In this document: positions 53,088-60,493 of the stretch, piece by piece
Layout of the letters: each line of letters begins with the position of its first letter
Numbering within the stretch: position 1 is the first letter of the stretch
Origin: JADLCB01 sp964398315
GTDB taxonomy: Bacteria; Planctomycetota; Phycisphaerae; Tepidisphaerales; Tepidisphaeraceae
Assembly: GCA_964398315.1 (NCBI GenBank)
Contig: CAYNMV010000017.1
Location: 3,917-67,916 of the forward strand
DNA: 64,000 nucleotides
Reading direction: 5' to 3'
The notes under the pieces: model-generated
Seen by the model: only the letters and a program-made list of their open reading frames with translations
Told to the model about the DNA's origin: nothing
Databases searched by the model: none
Made by a program: the position numbers and the translations under genes

Positions 53088-54050
53088 TCACCGGTACTGG
53101 TCGATGACCGCCCGGATGATGCTGTCCAGGTTGTGCTGGGGCTTGTAACCGATCAGGTTGCGGATCTTGTCGAGGCTGGGAACGCGGCGGGGCAGGTCGT
53201 CGAAGGGCTGGCCGTAGGCCTGCTCATAGCTGATGCGCTCGATTTCGCTGCTTGAGCCGGCGGCAGCGATGACGCGCTGGGCCAGTTCGTTGATGCTCAC
53301 CTCTTCCTCGCCGCCGAGGTTGAAGACATTGCCGAACGCGCCTTCGTGGGCGATGAGCCGGGTGATCGCGCTGACGATATCGCTGACGTGGGCGAAGCAG
53401 CGGGTCTGCTCGCCGGTGCCGAAGACCTGGAGCGGCCGGCCGTTCAGGGCGGCCTCGGCGAAACGCGGCAGCACCATGCCGTACATCCCCACCTGCCGCG
53501 GGCCGACCGTGTTGAACAGGCGCACGATCACCACCGGCAGTCCGAACTGCCTGTGATAGGCCAGGCCGAGGAACTCATCGATCCCCTTGGCGTAAGCGTA
53601 GCACCACCGGGCATGCCTGGTCGGCCCCATGACCACATCATCTTCCTCGTGGAACGGCACGCGGGCGCCTTTGCCGTAGACCTCCGATGAACTGGTAATC
53701 AGCACCGGCCGGCCGTAGCGGAAGGCGGCTTCCAGCACCACCTCGGTGCCGCGGACGATGGTACGGATCGTGCGCACCGGCTCATCGACGATCAACTGCA
53801 CACCGACAGCGGATGCCAGGTGGAAGATGCGATCAGCACCGGCAACCAGGCTGTTCACCGTGGTCTCGTTCTCCACCGTATCGCGGACGAACTGGAACCC
53901 GGCCCGGCCTGTCAGCGGCCGCAGGTTCTCCAGCCGCCCGGTGGACAGATCATCCAGCACGATCACCGAATGTCCCTGCGCCAGCAGGTATTCGGCCAGG
54001 TGCGACCCGATAAAGCCCGCTCCGCCGGTAATGAGATAACGCTCGGCCAT
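53088..54050 (-). CDS. NAD-dependent sugar epimerase/decarboxylase (UDP-glucuronate decarboxylase-like)
   Basis: A 320-residue extended short-chain dehydrogenase. It opens MAERYLITGGAGFIGSH (NAD loop G9-G-A-G-F-I-G15). 'DDLSTGRLENL' binds the adenosine ribose, and 'SSSEVYG' with Y-A-Y-A-K forms the catalytic triad. 'VRLFNTVGPRQ' and 'RCFAHVSDIVSAI' are typical of UDP-xylose synthase and UDP-glucose epimerase relatives. Substrate is most likely a UDP-sugar. The ATG has a weak ribosome site and is preceded by a TTCTGTATTCTC element also found before the divergent phosphofructokinase gene. Confidence 0.9.
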   Translation of the reverse strand: MAERYLITGGAGFIGSHLAEYLLAQGHSVIVLDDLSTGRLENLRPLTGRAGFQFVRDTVENETTVNSLVAGADRIFHLASAVGVQLIVDEPVRTIRTIVRGTEVVLEAAFRYGRPVLITSSSEVYGKGARVPFHEEDDVVMGPTRHARWCYAYAKGIDEFLGLAYHRQFGLPVVIVRLFNTVGPRQVGMYGMVLPRFAEAALNGRPLQVFGTGEQTRCFAHVSDIVSAITRLIAHEGAFGNVFNLGGEEEVSINELAQRVIAAAGSSSEIERISYEQAYGQPFDDLPRRVPSLDKIRNLIGYKPQHNLDSIIRAVIDQYR

Positions 54051-54057
54051 GGAAGCA

Positions 54058-54235
54058 GAGAATACAGAATACGCAATGCAGAATACAGGATTCGGGGAAT
54101 CGAGCCATTCTCCCCTGGTGTGTGGGCTTGCAGTGATGCCAGCAGCGGTCCCGGGGGCCATCATCGCCTGGACTGCCGTCTTGCCCAGGTATGATGTATG
54201 CTATCTTCTTTCAGTATTCTGTCTTCTGTATTCTC
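54058..54235. repeat. Inverted repeat bordering divergent intergenic region
   Basis: GAGAATACAGA at 54058-54068 and its reverse complement TCTGTATTCTC at 54225-54235 lie just upstream of the start codons of the two divergent genes (7 and 8 bases away). Further GAATACAG and GTATTCTG copies sit inside (54081-54088, 54214-54221). Confidence 0.7.
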
Positions 54236-54243
54236 CTTCCATC

Positions 54244-55548
54244 ATGAAGATCGAGACCCGCATCATTCCTGTGCAGACCCTGGGCGAGCCGCGCCACGAT
54301 TCGCCGCTGTTGAGTTTGTTGCCGGCCGAGGCCGGGATGTTTTCGCGCGAGAGCACGCGCGTGATCGGCGATGTGGTCCGCCGGGAAGAGGCCGATCCCC
54401 AGGTTGAGCTGTTCGAGCGTGCCGGCCAGCGCCAGCGCATCTACTTTGACCCCAGGGAGACGCGTGTCGGCGTCGTTACCTGTGGCGGGTTGTGCCCGGG
54501 ACTGAACAACGTCATCCGCTCGCTGGTGCTTGAGCTGTATCACCGCTATGGCGTCCAGCGCATGTTTGGCTTCCGCTACGGCTACCAGGGCCTCAACCCT
54601 GCTTACGGCTATAAACCTTGGCCGCTCGATCCCGATGAAGTGGATGGCATCGAAAATATCGGCGGTACCATCCTCGGCTCCAGCCGCGGCGAGCAGGATC
54701 CGATCATCATGGTCGATACCCTCGTCGGTCACCGTATCAATATCCTGTTCTGCATCGGCGGGGATGGCACCATGCGCGGCGCGCACGCCATCGCTGATGA
54801 AGTGGCCCGCCGGCGACTGCCCATCGCCATCGTCGGTATCCCCAAGACCATTGACAACGACATCGCCTACTGTGAGCGCAGCTTCGGCTATGCCACGGCA
54901 ATCGACGTGGCGCGCGGCGTGCTTGATTCGGCCCACGTGGAAGCCAAGGGGGCGTTCAATGGCGTGGGGCTGGTCAAGTTGATGGGACGCGATGCGGGTT
55001 TCATCGCGGCCGGGGCGACGGTTGCATCACAGGAGAGCAACTGCACGCTCATTCCCGAGCTGCCGTTCACGCTGGAAGGGTCGGAACACGCGCTGTTGCC
55101 GTGGCTCAAGCAGCGGCTGCAACGGCGCAAGCATGCGGTGATCGTGGTTGCGGAGGGAGCGGGCCAGACGCTGTTTGAAGGCTCAGCCGGCACGGATGCC
55201 TCCGGCAACCAGTTGCATCACGACATCGGTGTGTTCCTGGAAGAGCAGATCACGGCGTACATGAAGCGGGAAGGGGAGGCGGTGGCGGTCAAGTATTTTG
55301 ATCCCAGCTACATCATCCGCTCGGTGCCGGCCAACAGCGAGGATTCCCTGCTGTGTGACCAGTTCGCGCGTATGGCGGCCCACGCCGCCATGGCCGGCAA
55401 GACCAACCTGATCGTTGGGCTGTTGCACGGCCAGTTCGTGCATGTCCCCATCGACATGGTCACGCGCCAGAAAAAGCGCCTCGATATCGGCTCGCCGCTG
55501 TGGCGCGCGGTGCTGGCCTCCACCGGCCAACCTGCGGTGATGCGGTAA
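54244..55548 (+). CDS. pfkA: 6-phosphofructokinase, ATP-type with PPi-like loop
   Basis: This enzyme phosphorylates fructose 6-phosphate to the 1,6-bisphosphate in glycolysis. The 434-residue protein starts at ATG 54244 (MKIETRIIPVQTLGEPR). 'GVVTCGGLCPGLNNVIRSL' is the nucleotide loop, GGDGT near residue 172 has the Gly typical of ATP users, while PKTIDND near 200 has the Lys typical of PPi users. This Gly/Lys combination is known from plant and trypanosome ATP-dependent enzymes. 'GRDAGFIAAGATVAS' and 'IPELPFTLEG' follow. Long N-terminal extension relative to E. coli PfkA is normal for this clade. Confidence 0.92.
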   Translation: MKIETRIIPVQTLGEPRHDSPLLSLLPAEAGMFSRESTRVIGDVVRREEADPQVELFERAGQRQRIYFDPRETRVGVVTCGGLCPGLNNVIRSLVLELYHRYGVQRMFGFRYGYQGLNPAYGYKPWPLDPDEVDGIENIGGTILGSSRGEQDPIIMVDTLVGHRINILFCIGGDGTMRGAHAIADEVARRRLPIAIVGIPKTIDNDIAYCERSFGYATAIDVARGVLDSAHVEAKGAFNGVGLVKLMGRDAGFIAAGATVASQESNCTLIPELPFTLEGSEHALLPWLKQRLQRRKHAVIVVAEGAGQTLFEGSAGTDASGNQLHHDIGVFLEEQITAYMKREGEAVAVKYFDPSYIIRSVPANSEDSLLCDQFARMAAHAAMAGKTNLIVGLLHGQFVHVPIDMVTRQKKRLDIGSPLWRAVLASTGQPAVMR

Positions 55549-55694
55549 GGGGGCGCATGGTGGACAGACCACCGGGAGGGGGCTGCGCGCTGACATGGCG
55601 GCCATTACCCGCGCGCTGGCAGTTTTCGCAGCCCTGAACCCTCCCACGATGCGTAACATCCCATGGCACACGATCATCTGCCAAGGAGCAACCC

Positions 55695-56162
55695 ATGCCA
55701 CAACGATTCAAGTATGCGGAACTGGCGGCCGAGGCGTTCAAGGGGATGCAGGGTCTGGAACGCTACCTGCATCACTGCAGCTTGCCGGCGAAGCTGGTGC
55801 ATCTGGTGAAGCTGCGGGCGTCGCAGATCAATGGCTGCGCGTTCTGTATCGACATGCACTGGAAAGACCTGCGGGCCCTGGGAGAGAGCGAGCAGCGGCT
55901 CTACAGCCTGGATGCCTGGCGCGAGTGTCCGTGGTACAGCGAGCAGGAGCGGGCGGCGCTGGAGTGGACTGAAGCGCTGACCCTCATCAGCCAGACCCAC
56001 GCGAAGGATGAGATCTACGAGCGCGTCCGCCCGCATTTCAGCGAGCAGGAGCTGGCCGACCTGACCTGGACCATCGCCATCATCAATACCTGGAACCGCC
56101 TGGCTATTTCCGCCCGCACCGATCCGGGCACGTATCAGCCGCCGAAGAAGCCGGCCGGCTGA
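55695..56162 (+). CDS. Carboxymuconolactone decarboxylase/AhpD-like protein
   Basis: A 155-residue all-helical protein of the AhpD-like group. 'LVKLRASQINGCAFCIDMHWKDLRALG' contains the redox/catalytic C48-x-x-C51-x-x-x-H55 motif. 'WTIAIINTWNRLAIS' is the conserved C-terminal helix. AAGGAG precedes the ATG. Such proteins act as alkylhydroperoxidases or are of unknown role; no peroxiredoxin partner is adjacent. Confidence 0.94.
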   Translation: MPQRFKYAELAAEAFKGMQGLERYLHHCSLPAKLVHLVKLRASQINGCAFCIDMHWKDLRALGESEQRLYSLDAWRECPWYSEQERAALEWTEALTLISQTHAKDEIYERVRPHFSEQELADLTWTIAIINTWNRLAISARTDPGTYQPPKKPAG

Positions 56163-56252
56163 TACGCCAGCCCGCAGGTGGCCCAGTGCATCTCTTCAGC
56201 GCTCAATGCCGCGGGCGCAGGGTGGTCTGTGCGCACGCCGGCGGAAGGATGA

Positions 56253-57035
56253 ATGTTCATCGGGGGCTTGGCCTGCATCCAGATTGGTGCTAATATAGCA
56301 TCAGTGTTGCCGGCCCAGCCCAATCAGTCGCTCATCGACGGCCTCAGCCTGCTGCAGTCGCTGGCGACGGCGGAAGGGGCGGTGGGCTCGCGCGAGCTGG
56401 CACGGGCCAGCGGGATGGAGCCAACGCGGGTCAACCGCCTGCTCAAGACGCTGGCGTATCTCGGCCTGGCTGAGCAGACACCCGATCGGCGCTACCGGCC
56501 GGGGGCGGGTATGCATGTGCTCAGCGCCCAGGCACTGCACGCCTCGGGGTTGATACGGCGAGCGATCGCACCGCTTGAATCACTGCATCGCTTCGGCCAC
56601 CTGGTTGCACTGGGCGTGCTGTGGCGCACCCACACCTGCTATCTCTACCATGCCACTCCCGGTATGAACGCCGCCCTGGCCATCGGGCGGGCCGGGCTGT
56701 ATCCCGCTACCCAGTCCGGCATCGGCATGGCCCTGTTGGCGCAGCTCGATGAGCCAGCGCTGCGGGCACGCTACGGCGATGGGCCGATCGCCGGCTTTTC
56801 AGGCATGGATGACCTGCTGGGTGAGCTGGAGCGCGTGCGCGCCCAGGGATTCGCCTGCGTGTCGATCACCCCAACGAAAAGCCATACCCTCGCCGTCGTC
56901 GTCGGCACACCAGCCTATGCGGCGGTGGCGCTGTCGGGCCAGATCAAGCGCAGGGACCTGCCGGCGCTCGTGGCCGCATTGCGTGATGCGGCCGGGCGGA
57001 TCGCTGAACCATCGGCCTCCAGTGAGGAAAGATGA
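56253..57035 (+). CDS. IclR-family transcriptional regulator
   Basis: A 260-residue regulator. The winged helix-turn-helix is at residues ~25-80 ('LIDGLSLLQSLATAEGAVGSRELARASGMEPTRVNRLLKTLAYLGLAEQ'-type IclR pattern). An effector domain follows, with 'ATQSGIGMALLAQLDEP' and 'VRAQGFACVS'. ATG 56253 is favoured by GGAAGG just upstream; a GTG at 56304 would start nearer the DNA-binding domain. Its stop overlaps the start of the next gene (ATGA), so the two are translationally coupled. Confidence 0.88.
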   Translation: MFIGGLACIQIGANIASVLPAQPNQSLIDGLSLLQSLATAEGAVGSRELARASGMEPTRVNRLLKTLAYLGLAEQTPDRRYRPGAGMHVLSAQALHASGLIRRAIAPLESLHRFGHLVALGVLWRTHTCYLYHATPGMNAALAIGRAGLYPATQSGIGMALLAQLDEPALRARYGDGPIAGFSGMDDLLGELERVRAQGFACVSITPTKSHTLAVVVGTPAYAAVALSGQIKRRDLPALVAALRDAAGRIAEPSASSEER

Positions 57036-58429
57036 TGAACGGACCTGTGAAAAACCGGATCAATGTCTCGGGCGTATTTCCCCATCTGGCGCAGGTGGCC
57101 GACCTGGGCCCGCCCCGCAGCGAGATCGGGATTGGCTGCCTGATGCCGTGGGCGGGTGTGCTGTACGTGCTGAACTACAACTCGCACAAGGAGCGCAGCG
57201 GCCGTGGTGTGAGCCTGCGGCGGATCTACCCCGACCTGACCATGGAGGTGGTGCCCGAAACGCTGGGCGTGGATGGCACCTACACCAACCGCTTCGTCCA
57301 CACCCCCTCCAACCAGATCATCATCGGGCCGCATGTGATCGATGCCAATCACAAGATCCGCACGGTCAAGGAATTGCAGCCCTTGCGCGTCTGCGGCACC
57401 ACCTGGCACCTGAGCGATCCCGAAAAGGTCTATGTGCTGGCGATGGAGGGGGAACTGTTTGAGCTGAATGTGCGCACGCTCGAATGCAGGCAGATTTTCA
57501 ACCTGCAGGATGTCCTCGGCACGCAGGGCGAGGGACACGTCCACTTTAAGGACTGCTACTGTCAGTTTGGCCGGCTGGTGGTCTGCTCCAATGAATATCA
57601 CGAGCCCGACTGGGCGCGCCAGCAGGCGCAGGGCCGCCTGGCCGAGTGGGATGGCAGCAACTGGACCGTCATTGAGAACAAGCCCTTCACCTGCATCTCC
57701 GGGCGAGGCAAGTTTGGTGGGACGATCTTCGCCACCGGCTGGGATCAGGCATCGGCGATCATGCAGGTCTTCACCGAGAGTAACCAGAAGTGGACCCGCT
57801 ACCGGCTGCCCAAGGCCAGCCACTGCTTCGATCACAAGTGGCAGACGGAGTGGCCGCGCATCCGCGAGACCGAGCATGAACGCTTCCTGATGGACCACCA
57901 CGGCATGTTTTACGAGCTGTCGCCCTGGGCGTACGGCGGGCGCGTGTGGGGCGTGCGGCCGATCAGCACCCACCTGTGGGTGCATGGCGATTTCTGCTCC
58001 TGGCGCGGCATGCTCGTGCTGGGAGCCGACAACGCCAGCCCCAGCGGCGGCCTCTCACCCACCACCGCCGAACCGCAATCGGGGCTGTGGATGGGCAAGA
58101 CCGATGATCTGTGGAGCTTTGGCAAGCCGGCCGGGTGGGGGGGGCCGTGGTGGGAGGAGCCGATCCAGCGCGGGCAGGCAAGCGACCCATACCTGATGAC
58201 CGGCTTCGAGCACAAGTGCCTGCATATCGAGAACCAGGGCGATCATTCAACCAGTTTCACCATCGAGATCGACTTCCACGGCCACGGCCGTTTCGGCAAA
58301 TACCTCACCCTGGCGGCCGGTCCCGGCGAGACGATCACCCACACCTTCCCCATCGGCTTCAGTGCTCACTGGGTGCGGCTGGTGCCGGATCGGGACACCA
58401 TCGCCAGCGCTCAGTTTTTCTACACATGA
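57032..58429 (+). CDS. Conserved-looking protein of unknown function, beta-propeller-like
   Basis: A 465-residue soluble protein with no signal peptide. It has repeated beta-strand patterns ('GVLYVLNYNSHKERSGRG', 'TTWHLSDPEKVYVLAMEGELFELNVRT', 'RLVVCSNEYHEPDWAR', 'GTIFATGWDQASAIMQVF') that suggest a propeller, and a C-terminal segment rich in His/Trp. No enzyme motif recognised. It overlaps the IclR gene by 4 bp, so the regulator very probably controls it together with itself. A role in sugar-acid metabolism is only a guess from the IclR context. A strong hairpin follows. Confidence 0.7.
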   Translation: MMNGPVKNRINVSGVFPHLAQVADLGPPRSEIGIGCLMPWAGVLYVLNYNSHKERSGRGVSLRRIYPDLTMEVVPETLGVDGTYTNRFVHTPSNQIIIGPHVIDANHKIRTVKELQPLRVCGTTWHLSDPEKVYVLAMEGELFELNVRTLECRQIFNLQDVLGTQGEGHVHFKDCYCQFGRLVVCSNEYHEPDWARQQAQGRLAEWDGSNWTVIENKPFTCISGRGKFGGTIFATGWDQASAIMQVFTESNQKWTRYRLPKASHCFDHKWQTEWPRIRETEHERFLMDHHGMFYELSPWAYGGRVWGVRPISTHLWVHGDFCSWRGMLVLGADNASPSGGLSPTTAEPQSGLWMGKTDDLWSFGKPAGWGGPWWEEPIQRGQASDPYLMTGFEHKCLHIENQGDHSTSFTIEIDFHGHGRFGKYLTLAAGPGETITHTFPIGFSAHWVRLVPDRDTIASAQFFYT

Positions 58430-58437
58430 TTCAGCGT

Positions 58438-58475
58438 CTCCTCGTCCGGCCGGCGCGCACCGGCCGGGCGAGGAG
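58438..58475 (+). terminator. Strong hairpin between convergent genes
   Basis: A 16-bp stem with one T-G wobble (58438-58453 with 58460-58475) and a 6-nt loop lies 8 bp past the stop and before the end of the convergent trmL gene. No T-run. Confidence 0.7.
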
Positions 58476-58501
58476 AGCGGGCGGAACAGGTAACAGGCAG
58501 C

Positions 58502-58966
58502 CTACCTGGCCATCTGCCGCAGCGCTTCGTAGAGGGCGATGCCGGCGGCGGTGGAGAGGTTCAGGCAGCGCTCATCGGGCGCCTGGGGAATGCGCAGACA
58601 GCGATCGGGGTGGGCGGCCAGCAGGGCAGGGGCAATGCCGCGGGTTTCACTGCCGAAGACCAGCACGTCGGTTGGCGCGTAGCGCGCTTCCCACAGCGAT
58701 CGCGTAGCCTTGCTGGTGAAAAACCACATCCGCGCGGGATCGACCGCGGCCAGAAAAGCCTCGGTGTCATCATGCAGCGTGTACTTGAGGCGCGGCCAGT
58801 AATCCATGGCGCTGCGCCTGAGCATGCGATCCGACAGCACAAAGCCCAGCGGCCGCACCAGGTGCAGATGGGTCCCGCTGGCCACGCACAACCGGGCGAT
58901 GTTGCCGGTATTGGGCGCGATCTGCGGTTGCAACAGGGCGATCGACAGCGCGTGCGATGGAAGCAT
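58502..58966 (-). CDS. trmL: tRNA (cytidine(34)-2'-O)-methyltransferase
   Basis: A 154-residue SPOUT methyltransferase that 2'-O-methylates the wobble base of tRNA-Leu. Start 58966 (MLPSHALSIALLQPQIAPNTGNIARLC) fits the compact family length. Conserved N-x-x-N-I-x-R, 'VFGSETRGIAPAL' and the trefoil-knot end 'RIPQAPDERCLNLSTAAGIALYEALRQ' are all present. An upstream in-frame ATG at 59008 would add 14 residues without a ribosome site. Confidence 0.93.
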   Translation of the reverse strand: MLPSHALSIALLQPQIAPNTGNIARLCVASGTHLHLVRPLGFVLSDRMLRRSAMDYWPRLKYTLHDDTEAFLAAVDPARMWFFTSKATRSLWEARYAPTDVLVFGSETRGIAPALLAAHPDRCLRIPQAPDERCLNLSTAAGIALYEALRQMAR

Positions 58967-59061
58967 GAGGCAGCCCGGTGGTGAACGCTTTGCGGTGCCG
59001 GCCGGCACGAACAGGGGGCGGGATCACTTGCGCCCACCGCCGGCGCCCCGCGGCCGATGGC

Positions 59062-59865
59062 TTAATCCTCCTCCACCAGGTTTCCGAAATGGTCCGTCTG
59101 GATGAAGGTGCGCGATTCGACACAGAAGGCGGTCAGCCGGCCGGTGGGACCCAGGGCGCAGCCCGTGTCGAGCAGGACAATCTGCGGACCCACCAGTGGC
59201 AGGTCGCCGCTGCCGTGGGCGGTGGTGTAGTTGCCCACCGGGGTATGGCCAAAAAAGCCGGTGCGCCGCCAGGCCTTACGGCGGGCAATGTCATCATCGG
59301 TGAACCGGCCCCAGAGCACCGCATGGCGCAGCCGGCTGTCCGCCTTCACACGCGTGCTCACGCCGGGCAACTCGGTCTTTTCATCCGTCGGCCAGGAAGC
59401 GTGCGCCATGAAAAAATCGTGCTCATCGATCACGGGTGGAAGCTGGCGGAAAAAGCGGCGGTGCGACTCGGGCACGCCGGCGATCAGGTCGGGGATCAGC
59501 TTCTCGCTGGGGCGCTCGATGTACCGCTCGATCAGGGCTGGATCAGCGCCATAGCTGAGCAGCGTCTTGTCCAGGCCGTGCTCCAGGAACCAGCGGATCG
59601 CCATCAGCGGATTGGGGGCCGAGGGATGCAGGCTGTAGCATTCGCGGTTGAGGATCAGATCGAAGATGTCATCGTGGTTACCGCGGATGCAGCGGATGTC
59701 GGGCAGCGCCAGCAGGGTTTCCACCACGCTGGCCGAGTCCGGGCCGCGGTTGACGTAGTCGCCGAGGCACAGCAGCTCGGCCTCGCCGTCGGCGGCATCG
59801 ATCGCGCGCAGCAGCGTCTCCAGTGGGCCGATCATGCCATGAATGTCGCCGATGATCCAACGCAT
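59062..59865 (-). CDS. Metallophosphatase (serine/threonine phosphatase-like)
   Basis: A 267-residue calcineurin-like phosphoesterase. Metal-binding motifs are all present: D7-x-H9 ('IIGDIHG'), G-D36-Y-V-N-R-G-P-D, N63-H64-D65 ('RGNHDD') and the later 'FFGHTPVG'. The pattern matches PPP-type protein phosphatases and bis(5'-nucleosyl)-tetraphosphatase (ApaH-like) proteins; which substrate is used cannot be told. Confidence 0.93.
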   Translation of the reverse strand: MRWIIGDIHGMIGPLETLLRAIDAADGEAELLCLGDYVNRGPDSASVVETLLALPDIRCIRGNHDDIFDLILNRECYSLHPSAPNPLMAIRWFLEHGLDKTLLSYGADPALIERYIERPSEKLIPDLIAGVPESHRRFFRQLPPVIDEHDFFMAHASWPTDEKTELPGVSTRVKADSRLRHAVLWGRFTDDDIARRKAWRRTGFFGHTPVGNYTTAHGSGDLPLVGPQIVLLDTGCALGPTGRLTAFCVESRTFIQTDHFGNLVEED

Positions 59866-60173
59866 ACCAGCTGCCGAAAGCAGGGTGATTCACCAACAAA
59901 ACTGTGCGCCGCGCGGGCGGCGCGCTCCATCACCCATCGTCTGCCAGACGCATCGGCAATGAGGGGCTTTATCATAAAGGCAGTTGGCAAAAGACCCAAT
60001 GGCCGAGATGGCACCGGGCCGCAAGGAGACGGGATTTCAGCCGGCGGCATCAGCATGCCTCCGGGCCCGCCGCGGCAACGGTATGTTCGTCCACAGCGGC
60101 CCCGGCCATCGATGAGGCGCTGCGGGGCAGGGGGCATCGCCCCTATGATCGAACGCTTTGCCAAGGAGGCTCA
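59866..60173. other. 308-bp divergent intergenic region
   Basis: It separates the metallophosphatase and dehydratase genes, which point outward. A 7-bp GC hairpin (59906-59912 with 59917-59923) is the only structure noted. The open frame that crosses it into the dehydratase gene has no ribosome site and is taken as non-coding. Promoters for both genes should lie here but are not evident. Confidence 0.5.
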
Positions 60174-60461
60174 ATGGCACAGGTGCTCCCGGAAGACCAG
60201 ATCCGCCAGCGGCTGAATAACCTGCCCGGCTGGCGCGCTGCGGGCGATGGAATCGAAAAACAGTACGATTTTGCCGACTATTGCCAGACCATCGCATTCG
60301 TCAACGCCACCGCCTGGATCAGCCATCGTGAAGATCATCATCCCGACCTGGCCGTCGGCTACAACAAGGTGGTGGTGCGCTATTCCACCCACTCGGCCGG
60401 CGGGGTGACAGAAAAGGATCTTGCGTGTGCGCAAAAGGTGGAAGCGCTGATGCAGGGATGA
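60174..60461 (+). CDS. 4a-hydroxytetrahydrobiopterin dehydratase (pterin-4a-carbinolamine dehydratase)
   Basis: A 95-residue protein starting at ATG 60174 behind AAGGAGG. The hallmark 'EDHHPDLAVGYNKVVVRYSTHSAGGVTEKDL' region contains the catalytic H55-H56-P57 and H73. It dehydrates the pterin-4a-carbinolamine formed by pterin-dependent hydroxylases; many bacteria also use relatives in molybdopterin or folate metabolism. No aromatic amino acid hydroxylase is in the window, though GTP cyclohydrolase I is. Confidence 0.94.
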   Translation: MAQVLPEDQIRQRLNNLPGWRAAGDGIEKQYDFADYCQTIAFVNATAWISHREDHHPDLAVGYNKVVVRYSTHSAGGVTEKDLACAQKVEALMQG

Positions 60462-60470
60462 GACACGCAG

Positions 60471-60484
60471 CGTAACGCGTTACG
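60471..60484. repeat. 14-bp perfect palindrome between convergent genes
   Basis: CGTAACGCGTTACG is perfectly self-complementary and lies between the ends of two convergent genes (stops at 60461 and 60494). As a zero-loop stem it is a poor terminator; it may be a protein-binding site or part of a cruciform. Confidence 0.55.
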
Positions 60485-60493
60485 TATTCTGCT

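Noticed and set aside
59904..60461. Longer 185-residue version of the dehydratase
   Set aside because: The first 90 residues are Arg/His-rich without family resemblance, and a perfect ribosome site precedes the ATG at 60174, which gives the normal family length.
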